DNA of 13,519 nucleotides from Atribacterota bacterium (GTDB lineage: Bacteria; Atribacterota; Phoenicimicrobiia; Phoenicimicrobiales; Phoenicimicrobiaceae): positions 1-13,519 of the forward strand of contig JAUVOA010000014.1 of NCBI GenBank assembly GCA_030599445.1, in the 5' to 3' direction. This document shows, piece after piece, positions 1 through 6,345 of the stretch (positions are counted from its first letter, which is position 1; the number at the start of each line of letters is the position of its first letter). Under the pieces are notes generated by a model that made no database searches, was not told the DNA's origin, and saw only the letters and a list, made by a program, of their open reading frames with translations. Made by a program: the position numbers and the translations under genes.

Positions 1-4
1 ATTT

Positions 5-706
5 ATGCAAAAGGAGAGGATAAAAATTAAGACCATTATCTTTGATTTAGATGATACCCTGGTTAAGACTTCCAAGTTATATAATCGTGCTCGTGATGAA
101 TTTTCATCGCTTATGCAAGGATTAGGTTTTAACAGCGAAGAGTCTTTAATTAAGCTTGATGAAGTTGATATTAGATATATAAAAGAGTATGGTTTTGTGA
201 AAGAAAGATATCCTCTCAGTTTGGGAAAAACTTATGAGTATTTTTGTAAAATAAATGGCGGAAAAATTAATCCGGTTTTAAAAAAGAAGATTGAAGACAT
301 AGGTTGGCAGGTTTTTAGACAGGTTCCCGAATTGATTGAAGACGTGTATTTTGTATTGGATACTTTGAGTAAAAAGTATTTTTTGATTTTAGCTACCCTT
401 GGAGACCCCCAAGTACAGGAAGAAAAAGTACGATTAAGCGGTTTAAAAAAATATTTTTCAGAAATTTACGTCTTAAAACATAAAAATGTCGAGGAATATC
501 AAAATATTTTAAAAGAACATAATTTAAATAAGAAGGAGACTTGGATTGTAGGCAATAGTGTTCGTTCAGATCTGAATCCTGGTTTAAAATTAGGTATAAA
601 TTGTATCCTAATTCCTTACTTAAGCTGGAAATTTGAGGAAGAAGAACCTCTATCAGAAAATTATTTACAATTAGATTCCTTAGAAGAGGTATTAAATTAT
701 CTTTAG
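5..706 (+). CDS. HAD-superfamily hydrolase (phosphatase-like)
   Basis: Probable cytosolic haloacid dehalogenase-fold phosphohydrolase of 233 residues. Motif I is DLDDT with the nucleophile Asp14 and acid/base Asp16. Motif II is the Thr131 region after a hydrophobic strand (LILATLGDP). A lysine near 158-160 can serve as motif III. Motif IV is GNSVRSD with Asp189. The roughly 90 residues between motifs I and II form a helical C1-type cap, as in the phosphoglycolate phosphatase/YjjG group. The substrate cannot be deduced. The start is uncertain: the frame is open to the window edge, and an AGGAGAGG sequence lies inside the ORF at 11-18, eight bases before an in-frame ATT at 26. The protein could therefore begin upstream, at ATG 5, or at ATT 26. 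The stop lies 17 bases before the next gene, suggesting co-transcription. Confidence 0.85.
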   Translation: MQKERIKIKTIIFDLDDTLVKTSKLYNRARDEFSSLMQGLGFNSEESLIKLDEVDIRYIKEYGFVKERYPLSLGKTYEYFCKINGGKINPVLKKKIEDIGWQVFRQVPELIEDVYFVLDTLSKKYFLILATLGDPQVQEEKVRLSGLKKYFSEIYVLKHKNVEEYQNILKEHNLNKKETWIVGNSVRSDLNPGLKLGINCILIPYLSWKFEEEEPLSENYLQLDSLEEVLNYL

Positions 707-723
707 GTGAAAAAAATAACAAA

Positions 724-1650
724 TTGATAAGAAAATTAAAATATCCGAGATATTTAAATATAAAAGAAGAAGAATTTGATAGACGGATTGAGAAGGCTTA
801 TAAATTACTCTCACCATGTGAAGTATGCCCTCGTAAATGCGGGGTGAAACGCTTAGAAGGAGAGCGAGGATTTTGCCGTTCAGGTGAAGAGGTAATAGTC
901 TCCAGTTATAATGCTCACTTCGGGGAAGAACCACCCCTGTCAGGTAACTTCGGTTCTGGCACCATATTTTTTACCAACTGTAATTTAAAATGTGTTTATT
1001 GTCAGAATTATCCCATAAGCCAGTTAGGAAATGGCAATAAAGTTAGTTTATCAGAATTAGCTAAAATTATGCTTGCTTTACAGAAAAGAAAATGTCATAA
1101 TGTTAATTTGGTTACACCAACTCATTTTGTACCCCAGATATTGAAGAGTCTTAAATCGGCTATCAAAATGGGTTTACATATTCCCATAGTTTATAACACC
1201 AGTGGTTATGATTCTGTAAATACTTTGAAATTACTTGATGGAGTCGTGGATATATATCTACCTGATGCCCGATATGCCGAAAATGAAACTGCCAGAAAAT
1301 ATTCATCTGCCCCAAATTATTTTGAAATAATGAAGAAAGCGTTGAAGGAGATGCATCGACAGGTGGGGGATCTGGTGACGGATAAAATCGGAGTGGCTCA
1401 CTCAGGATTAATTGTTCGACATTTAGTTTTACCTGAGGGTTTAAGCGGCACTAAAAAGATTATGCGCTTTATTACCCGGGAGATTTCTCCTCATACCTAT
1501 ATAAGCTTGATGGCACAATATTTTCCGGCTTACCAGGCCGGGCAATTTCCTCTCCTATCCAGAAGGGTAAATAGAGAAGAATATAGAGAAGCATTACAGG
1601 CTTTTAAGGAGGAGGGATTGGAAAGTGGCTGGTTTCAGAAAGATATATAA
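724..1650 (+). CDS. PflA-like radical SAM protein (COG1313 family)
   Basis: Radical SAM protein of 308 residues that should bind a 4Fe-4S cluster and S-adenosylmethionine. The cluster motif is C86-NLK-C90-VY-C93 within TNCNLKCVYCQN. It is preceded by an N-terminal cysteine set C32, C35, C39 and C51, and by the block PPLSGNFGSGT. This arrangement is typical of the COG1313 family (called PflX in COG), which resembles pyruvate formate-lyase activating enzymes but whose target is not established. No glycyl radical enzyme is in the window. The start is TTG at 724: no in-frame ATG or GTG lies between the upstream stop (709-711) and the conserved N-terminus, and an AGGTGA element at 706-711 gives a rather long spacing. 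It probably shares a transcript with the HAD gene upstream. Confidence 0.88.
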   Translation: MIRKLKYPRYLNIKEEEFDRRIEKAYKLLSPCEVCPRKCGVKRLEGERGFCRSGEEVIVSSYNAHFGEEPPLSGNFGSGTIFFTNCNLKCVYCQNYPISQLGNGNKVSLSELAKIMLALQKRKCHNVNLVTPTHFVPQILKSLKSAIKMGLHIPIVYNTSGYDSVNTLKLLDGVVDIYLPDARYAENETARKYSSAPNYFEIMKKALKEMHRQVGDLVTDKIGVAHSGLIVRHLVLPEGLSGTKKIMRFITREISPHTYISLMAQYFPAYQAGQFPLLSRRVNREEYREALQAFKEEGLESGWFQKDI

Positions 1651-1704
1651 AAAATACTACAGAATAAATAAAAATAATTTTTAAAGGATATATAGTAAAC
1701 AATT

Positions 1705-2571
1705 ATGAAAAGCATTCAAGCAGAAATTTATTTATTAATAATAGTAATTATCTGGGGTTCTACCTTTGCTTTAATTAAAGGGGTTATCGACTTGATCCCT
1801 CCTTATACTTATTTGGCTTACCGGTTTTTATTAGCTGCCCTGATTCTGGTAGTTATATTTTGGAAAAGGCTTAAAAAGCTTAATATAATGGTTTTAGAGA
1901 AAGGTTCTCTAATTGGGATTTTCCTCTTTTTAGGTTATACCCTTCAGACTGTGGGGATAAAGTACACTACAGCTACCAAAGCAGGATTTATTACCGGTTT
2001 GTCTGTGGTTTTAGTTCCTATTATTTCCCATTTTTTCATCAAAGATAAAGTCAGTCGAAATTCAGTTATAGGAGTAGTTTTAGCATTCATCGGATTATGG
2101 TTTCTAAATTATAGCGGCAGCTTTAGTTTTAATTTAGGTGATTTTTTAGTTTTGTTATGTGCTTTTTCCTTTGCCATGCACATTATATCGGTGGGATTAT
2201 TTGGTAAAAAGTTAGATTATGTTCTTTTGGCGATTACTCAAATAACTGTAGTTTTCGTATTATCTTTATTAATGGCTTTAATTTTTGAAAGACCAGCTAT
2301 CCATCTTTCCTATTCATCTTATATATGGTGGTCGATTGTGATAACCGGAATATTTGCTACCGCTTTGGCTTTCTATATGCAGAATAGATTTCAAAGGCAT
2401 TCCACAGCCACCAAAACGGCGATTATATTTTCCGGGGAGCCGATATCTGCAGCGGTGTTTGCCTACTTTCTCTTGGGAGAGAAGGTAGGCCTTATCGCCT
2501 GGGCAGGAGGATTGTTAATAATTTTTGGTATGATTGTATCTCAAAGCAAATTTAAATCAATGTCTAATTAA
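1705..2571 (+). CDS. EamA/DMT-family transporter
   Basis: Inner-membrane drug/metabolite transporter of 288 residues, the usual length for ten-helix EamA proteins. It shows the two-fold repeat: hydrophobic helices at about 5-135, then a second set at about 145-280. The first helix carries the family signature IIWGSTFALIKG, and the second half contains the matching TATKTAIIFSGEPISAAVFAY block before the last two helices. Members export amino acids, purines or other small metabolites, and substrate cannot be assigned from sequence. The ATG follows AAAGGA at 1684-1688 with an unusually long spacing (about 16 bases), so initiation may be weak. It lies 54 bases after the radical SAM gene without a visible terminator and could be the last gene of that unit. 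It converges on the minus-strand operon. Confidence 0.88.
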   Translation: MKSIQAEIYLLIIVIIWGSTFALIKGVIDLIPPYTYLAYRFLLAALILVVIFWKRLKKLNIMVLEKGSLIGIFLFLGYTLQTVGIKYTTATKAGFITGLSVVLVPIISHFFIKDKVSRNSVIGVVLAFIGLWFLNYSGSFSFNLGDFLVLLCAFSFAMHIISVGLFGKKLDYVLLAITQITVVFVLSLLMALIFERPAIHLSYSSYIWWSIVITGIFATALAFYMQNRFQRHSTATKTAIIFSGEPISAAVFAYFLLGEKVGLIAWAGGLLIIFGMIVSQSKFKSMSN

Positions 2572-2582
2572 TTATATTATTA

Positions 2583-2613
2583 AAAAATCATTTAACGATT
2601 TGAATTTTTTTTG
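2583..2613. terminator. Possible weak bidirectional terminator between convergent genes
   Basis: In the 68-base gap between convergent stops, AAATC (2585-2589) can pair with GATTT (2597-2601) across a seven-base loop. A run of eight T follows at 2605-2612. On the opposite strand the A-run at 2582-2587 gives six U after the same stem. The stem is short and AT-rich, so the call is tentative. Confidence 0.35.
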
Positions 2614-2639
2614 AGGTCCTGATAGTTAAATATAATTTC

Positions 2640-4052
2640 TTATTTTTCTTCTTCTATCATTATTTTTACTTCTTCCAACTTTTTAGGGATTATTTTAGGA
2701 AGATCTCCATTCTTTTCATAGACTTTTTCCCAGAAAGGCTTACTAAGTTTTTCATACTCTTTAGAGTATTTATCCAGGTGTTCCCTACAGTCGGTTAATA
2801 TGGTTTCGGCATTTTCATGAGTGGGATAAGGTTGACATTCTTTGCAAATTTCCCTTAAGACTTCAGGATGATCAATGATCATACAGGGCATCATCAAGTT
2901 TTTACTATAAGGTTGTCGAGCTCTTATTGCCTTAAATAATGGAGAATTTATTGCCTCCAGTAAAGAAGAGTTTCTTATATTGTGAGTAGCAAAATGGGTA
3001 AATACACAGGGTTCGATATCACCTTTTGCATTTATATGAAAATAGTTGCCGCCCCCAGCAATACACCCTCCTACGTGCATACCATCATTCCAGAAATCTC
3101 CGATGAAAACAGGATACTTATTTCTGAGGTAATTGACTCTTCTCCAGCCGTAGAGTCTTTGTTCCGGGGTTTGCATTAAATCTACATTGGGTTTGCTACC
3201 AATGGGGATATAGGTAAAGTACCAGCCGAAAGTACATCCTTTATCAGTCAGTAATTTCATAAGTTCATCACTATATATAATTTCGGTATTGTATTTAGTT
3301 GGGGTAGCAGAAAAACCAAAAATTACTCCTGCTTCCCGGAGATTATCCATGGTTTGCATTATCTTTTTCCATACTCCCTTACCTCGACGGTGGTCAGTTT
3401 CTTCTTCAAGTCCTTCAATGCTTATAGCGGGTGCAATATTTCCTAATTCCTGTAATTTAAGAGTCATATCTTTATCGATGAGTGTTCCATTAGTATAGGA
3501 CATAAAAGCTGCATCATTATGTTTTTTATAAATATCCAGCATATCTTCTCTTACGAAGGGTTCACCGCCAGATATGGTAAAGAAATTAGTGCCTAATTCT
3601 TTTGCCTCAGTGATAACTTTATCTACTAATTCAATAGGAAGGTCATTTTTTTTAGAATAGTCTCCGGCATAACACCCTGTGCATCCAAGATTGCATCTCG
3701 TAGTAGGACTAATAACTATAGTTGCAGGTGTTGTGATGTTTAGTTTCTTTTCAACTTTAGCTCTTCTTTTAGGACCGAGTAGTAGGTAGTTGACTATGAA
3801 ATTTAAAACCATTCTATCTCGATAATTGGGATGGATTTCTTTTAATGTTTTTTGAGCCAAGATATATACCGGGGCTTTATCTTGAAATGATTTTCTTACT
3901 TTCTGTATTTCCGTTTTATACTGAGGAGCTATTTTTTCTGCGGCATAAGTTAGTCGGATAAGATTTTCATCAGAAGTATTGACCAAGGCCTTCATAATCA
4001 GATTTACAGTCTGTTTGGTAGTATAATTTTTAAATTTTTCTAAATAATCCAT
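2640..4052 (-). CDS. Radical SAM protein with SPASM-like C-terminal cysteines
   Basis: Radical SAM enzyme of 470 residues. The SAM-cluster motif is C120-NLG-C124-TG-C127, followed by the SAM-contacting SGGEP at 161-165. The C-terminal third carries C330, C349, C390, C403, C406 and C422. Their spacing, with CKEC at 403-406, resembles the SPASM/twitch domains that hold auxiliary Fe-S clusters in peptide-modifying and other radical SAM enzymes. Residues 1-105 form a helical N-terminal extension not needed for the core fold. The start is well supported: AGGAGG (complement of 4061-4066) sits eight bases upstream. It is the second gene of a minus-strand operon, 44 bases after the membrane-anchored HTH gene. 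No precursor peptide of RiPP type is evident on this strand, so the substrate is unknown; protein or cofactor maturation are possibilities. Confidence 0.88.
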   Translation of the reverse strand: MDYLEKFKNYTTKQTVNLIMKALVNTSDENLIRLTYAAEKIAPQYKTEIQKVRKSFQDKAPVYILAQKTLKEIHPNYRDRMVLNFIVNYLLLGPKRRAKVEKKLNITTPATIVISPTTRCNLGCTGCYAGDYSKKNDLPIELVDKVITEAKELGTNFFTISGGEPFVREDMLDIYKKHNDAAFMSYTNGTLIDKDMTLKLQELGNIAPAISIEGLEEETDHRRGKGVWKKIMQTMDNLREAGVIFGFSATPTKYNTEIIYSDELMKLLTDKGCTFGWYFTYIPIGSKPNVDLMQTPEQRLYGWRRVNYLRNKYPVFIGDFWNDGMHVGGCIAGGGNYFHINAKGDIEPCVFTHFATHNIRNSSLLEAINSPLFKAIRARQPYSKNLMMPCMIIDHPEVLREICKECQPYPTHENAETILTDCREHLDKYSKEYEKLSKPFWEKVYEKNGDLPKIIPKKLEEVKIMIEEEK

Positions 4053-4096
4053 GAAGTTTTCCTCCTATAAAAAATTCTAAAATTATTTTAAAAAAT

Positions 4097-4846
4097 TTAC
4101 TCTTTGTTTTTTATATTTATTTCATCCAAAGTTTCTTTTAAGAAACCTAATAATGATTTTTGCTCGTCTTTGTCCATCTGAGAGACATATTGATTATAAG
4201 TTTGTATGTAATTTGTATATTCGCCTAAATCATTATTTCCATATGTCGTGGGGACTTTGCTAACATATTTTGCCAGTACCCCTAAACACATTCCTGCAAA
4301 GACAATTAGAGCTAATTCAGCGTAGGTGTTTGTTGTGGCGTGAGGAATGACCTGACTTATTAATTTTATTTCAGCCACTCCCTCAGTAATTTTTTTAATG
4401 AGAAGGATTAAAATCAGTAAAAGACAAGCACAGAAAATAAGCGGAGATTTGCTTTGTAAGGCTTCTTTAAATAAATCTCTTATGTTGAGTTTTCCTTTAA
4501 GTTCCTCAAATTTTTGGGTAATCTCTTTTTTTATCTTTTTTAGCTCAACAATATTTGTCGAGATTTTTTGTTTGGTTGGAGAGGATATGTCATATCCTTT
4601 TTTAGTAGGATAGAAGGTTATGGTAGAACGGCCTAATTTGCTCCATTCATAATTGCCTGATTCCGGGATTAAGTACTCTACTTCCAGGAAATCTTCTTTG
4701 TGGAGCAATTGCAACATATCATAAGCGGTCCATTTGCTTACTCCCATTTTTTTAGCTACTTCTGAATAATGAATGGGGGAGTCTTTCTGCCGGTATAAAT
4801 CTATTAAGGTTTGTAAAAACTCTTTTTGCCTCGTGGTAATTTTCAT
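4097..4846 (-). CDS. Membrane-anchored winged-helix DNA-binding protein
   Basis: Protein of 249 residues that I cannot assign to a named family. Residues 1-80 look like a MarR/DtxR/Lrp-type winged helix: 'YSEVAKKMGVSKWTAYDML' supplies the helix-turn-helix and the following strands the wing. A charged Lys/Glu-rich segment at about 98-122 may be a coiled coil. Two hydrophobic segments follow at about 135-150 and 176-195, separated by about 25 residues, so the protein should be a membrane hairpin with the HTH and the last 50 residues both cytoplasmic. A GGGAGG ribosome site (complement of 4855-4860) supports the ATG. It is the first gene of an operon with the radical SAM protein. It probably regulates this operon and perhaps the divergent nitroreductase genes; what it senses is unknown. 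Confidence 0.75.
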   Translation of the reverse strand: MKITTRQKEFLQTLIDLYRQKDSPIHYSEVAKKMGVSKWTAYDMLQLLHKEDFLEVEYLIPESGNYEWSKLGRSTITFYPTKKGYDISSPTKQKISTNIVELKKIKKEITQKFEELKGKLNIRDLFKEALQSKSPLIFCACLLLILILLIKKITEGVAEIKLISQVIPHATTNTYAELALIVFAGMCLGVLAKYVSKVPTTYGNNDLGEYTNYIQTYNQYVSQMDKDEQKSLLGFLKETLDEINIKNKE

Positions 4847-4907
4847 AATAAAAACCTCCCAAAAGACCCAAAAAGTAATTTAAAAAAAATTAAATCTTTA
4901 CAAATTC

Positions 4908-4935
4908 ATTATACTACTTAATTGAAACTTTGCAA
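4908..4935 (-). promoter_or_regulatory. Sigma-70-type promoter of the HTH/radical SAM operon
   Basis: Read on the minus strand, TTGCAA (4930-4935) is followed after 16 bases by a perfect TATAAT (4908-4913), about 60 bases upstream of the HTH start codon. The -35 hexamer lies in the palindrome TTTGCAAA (4929-4936), a possible regulator contact. Confidence 0.6.
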
Positions 4936-4949
4936 ATTTTTAGAAAAGG

Positions 4950-4978
4950 TTGACGAAGGGAGATTGATTTTCTATGGT
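4950..4978 (+). promoter_or_regulatory. Candidate promoter toward the nitroreductase genes
   Basis: TTGACG (4950-4955), a 17-base spacer and TATGGT (4973-4978) form a plausible sigma-70 promoter. It points away from, and starts only 14 bases beyond, the divergent minus-strand promoter, so one bound protein could affect both. The leader before the first ORF would be about 215 bases. Confidence 0.4.
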
Positions 4979-4990
4979 TAATTTATGATA

Positions 4991-5021
4991 TTTATTTTAA
5001 TAATGTTTTTATTAAAATAAA
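4991..5021. repeat. Perfect 13-bp AT-only inverted repeat
   Basis: TTTATTTTAATAA (4991-5003) is repeated as its exact reverse complement at 5009-5021, around a five-base spacer. It lies in the leader downstream of the candidate promoter at 4950. It could be an operator, a cruciform or a weak hairpin; its A/T-only composition makes chance more likely than for a mixed sequence. Confidence 0.55.
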
Positions 5022-5202
5022 AGGTGCCATAATTAAAAATTTGTATTATAATAAATAATGTAAAATATTATAAAACAAATAAAATCAAAATTTCCTCTCT
5101 TATCAATTTAGACAAGGTTTAGAAAAATAGGGGAGCAAAGTATCTTTTTCATGAAGTTTATAAAAATATAGGAAAAGAAAATAAAAAAGGAGAAAAGCTA
5201 AG

Positions 5203-5313
5203 ATGAAAAAAGATAAAGAAACTTTAGAAAGTTCCGAAGCACAGGATGAATTAAAGGAACTGGATAACCTGGAAGATACATTAGAAGATGAAGATTTGAA
5301 AAAATTAGATTAA
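5203..5313 (+). CDS. Very acidic 36-residue hypothetical protein
   Basis: Short ORF of 36 codons starting MKKDKETLESSEA and ending with Asp before TAA. It has an AAGGAG ribosome site about ten bases upstream. Fifteen of 36 residues are Asp or Glu and six are Lys, giving a net charge near -9. There is no Cys, Trp, Tyr or Phe. Leucines at 17, 20, 23 and 27 could line one face of a helix. It ends 20 bases before the nitroreductase ATG, which has its own AGGAGG, so the two are probably co-transcribed. I do not recognise a family. It could be a small partner protein, a leader peptide, or a fortuitous ORF in a Lys/Glu/Asp-rich composition; the good ribosome site and tight spacing favour real translation. 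Confidence 0.5.
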   Translation: MKKDKETLESSEAQDELKELDNLEDTLEDEDLKKLD

Positions 5314-5333
5314 AAATTCAAGAGGAGGACAGA

Positions 5334-5846
5334 ATGGTATTAGAAGCAATTAAAAAAAGACAGAGTGTTCGAAGTTATCAGGGTAAAGAAATTCCAGAAG
5401 ATGTACTACGACAGGTATTAGAAGCAGGTAGGTTAGCCCCGTCAGCTAATAATAATCAACCATGGAAATTTATAATCGTAAAAGATAATAATCTAAAGAA
5501 AAAATTAATTTCGGCATGCAAGAATCAGGGGTTTGTAGGAGAAGCTTCAGTTGTTATTGTAGGTTGTGCCATAAACCCCAGCTATAAAATGGGAAGTGGT
5601 GATTATAGTTATTCTATTGACTTGGCAATCGCTCTTGACCATATGAGCTTACAAGCCGCTGCCTTGGGCTTGGGTACTTGCTGGATTGGTGCTTTCTATC
5701 AGGATAAGGTAAAAGATATCTTGGGAATTCCGGAAGATATAAGAGTTGTTGCCTTAATGCCGTTAGGATTTCCTAAGGAATTAAGAAGTAAAACCGGAAG
5801 AAAGCCTTTATCAGAAATTATTTGCTTTAATAAATATACTTCATAG
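5334..5846 (+). CDS. Nitroreductase-family FMN oxidoreductase
   Basis: Cytosolic flavoprotein of 170 residues, at the short end for the nitroreductase fold. The N-terminal FMN phosphate-binding signature is R9-x-S11-x-R13 (KKRQSVRSY), followed by LAPSANNNQPW at about 34-44. Near the C-terminus are GLGTCWIGAF and the closing MPLGFP block, both typical of the family. Members are homodimers using NAD(P)H to reduce nitro groups, quinones, flavins or other acceptors; the natural substrate is not evident. AGGAGG at 5323-5328 fixes the ATG. The partner upstream is the acidic 36-residue ORF. No clear intrinsic terminator follows. Confidence 0.88.
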   Translation: MVLEAIKKRQSVRSYQGKEIPEDVLRQVLEAGRLAPSANNNQPWKFIIVKDNNLKKKLISACKNQGFVGEASVVIVGCAINPSYKMGSGDYSYSIDLAIALDHMSLQAAALGLGTCWIGAFYQDKVKDILGIPEDIRVVALMPLGFPKELRSKTGRKPLSEIICFNKYTS

Positions 5847-5989
5847 ACATTGTCTGGGGGCGGTCCTTTGACAAACTTTAATTATAATTTGTAGCAGAAC
5901 GGCGTCGTCGTGATAAAGTTTTTGGTTAATCATTTTTCGTTTTAGATAGAAAAATCATTTTTTGGTTTTTTGTATTGTTTTTTGTGTAG

Positions 5990-6009
5990 GGGTCGGATAA
6001 ATCCGACCC
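5990..6009. repeat. REP-like palindromic hairpin
   Basis: GGGTCGGAT (5990-5998) and ATCCGACCC (6001-6009) are perfect reverse complements with two bases between, giving a practical stem of seven to eight bp with an A/T loop. It stands out as G+C-rich in a very T-rich stretch. There is no U-run after it on either strand, so an intrinsic terminator is unlikely. GTAGGG(T)CGG...CCG(A)CCC palindromes of this look are frequent dispersed elements in many bacterial genomes. It could be such a REP/RAYT-type unit, but only one copy is in this window. Confidence 0.5.
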
Positions 6010-6036
6010 TAATTATTTGGCAATATTTTTAAATTT

Positions 6037-6232
6037 TTAATCAAATAAGAGGTTTAATCTCACTTCTTCATTAAATTCCCTTTCTATTTCTCCCTCAATC
6101 TCTTCGATTATAAATTCACCAACACCGTTTTATTACATCCAAAAAAGTTTCATGCTTTCATAAATACGCCTCATACCGTTTTAGAGTCTTAAAGGATGAT
6201 TCAGTAAAGGTATTCTAATAAGGATTTCCTTT
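6037..6232 (-). mobile_element. Decayed C-terminal fragment of an IS3-family transposase
   Basis: Read on the minus strand from 6232, one frame gives KGNPY, stop, NTFTESSFKTLKRYEAYL, stop, KHETFLDVIKRC. This follows the order seen around the last catalytic Glu of IS3-group DDE transposases (KGNPYDNA...ESF.KTLK.E.YL..YETF.DVI). The reading then shifts by one frame to GEFIIEEI...EREFNEEVRLNLLFD and a stop at 6037-6039. Internal stops and the frameshift show it is dead. The N-terminal part, the first catalytic residues and recognisable terminal inverted repeats are missing. It marks an old insertion next to the regulator gene. Confidence 0.65.
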
Positions 6233-6267
6233 ATTTTATCTTTTAAATGACAACACGCAAGAAACAC

Positions 6268-6296
6268 TTGACAAACTAATATAATTATACTATTAT
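6268..6296 (+). promoter_or_regulatory. Strong sigma-70-type promoter for the GntR gene
   Basis: A perfect TTGACA (6268-6273), a 17-base spacer and TATTAT (6291-6296, five of six) lie 50 bases before the GntR start codon. The transcription start would be near 6303, just before the candidate operator. Confidence 0.65.
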
Positions 6297-6308
6297 TTTT
6301 ATAGTAAA

Positions 6309-6323
6309 TATACCAATGGTATA
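6309..6323. promoter_or_regulatory. Candidate GntR operator
   Basis: TATACC and GGTATA form a perfect inverted repeat around the three bases AAT. The site lies just downstream of the predicted transcription start of the GntR gene, where binding would block elongation. Short palindromes with GT...AC halves are usual for FadR-subfamily regulators, so autoregulation is likely. No second copy was found before the aldolase gene. Confidence 0.5.
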
Positions 6324-6345
6324 CATAGGTTGGTGATAATAAAAA

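Larger units (their letters stand above)
4861..5202. other. Divergent intergenic region (342 bp)
   Basis: No protein-coding gene is seen. The region holds two back-to-back promoters (minus at 4908-4935, plus at 4950-4978), a 13-bp inverted repeat (4991-5021), and an isolated TATAAT at 5047-5052 with only a poor -35. The rest is A/T-rich filler up to the AAGGAG ribosome site near 5187-5192. Confidence 0.6.
5847..6267. other. Gene-free scar region with hairpin and transposase remnant
   Basis: About 420 bases without an intact gene. From left to right it holds a T/G-rich stretch (5920-5985), a GGGTCGGAT-type hairpin (5990-6009), and the decayed end of an IS3-family transposase on the minus strand (6037-6232). 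TTGACA occurs at 5868-5873 but has no -10 at proper spacing. Composition and debris suggest past insertion and deletion. Confidence 0.6.

Noticed and set aside
5868..5890. TTGACA with nearby TATAAT as a promoter after the nitroreductase gene
   Set aside because: The spacing between hexamers is about nine bases, far too short.
5847..6345. CRISPR array, tRNA or other RNA gene in the gene-poor region
   Set aside because: No direct repeats with regular spacers and no cloverleaf-like pairing were seen; the content is explained by the hairpin, transposase remnant and promoter.
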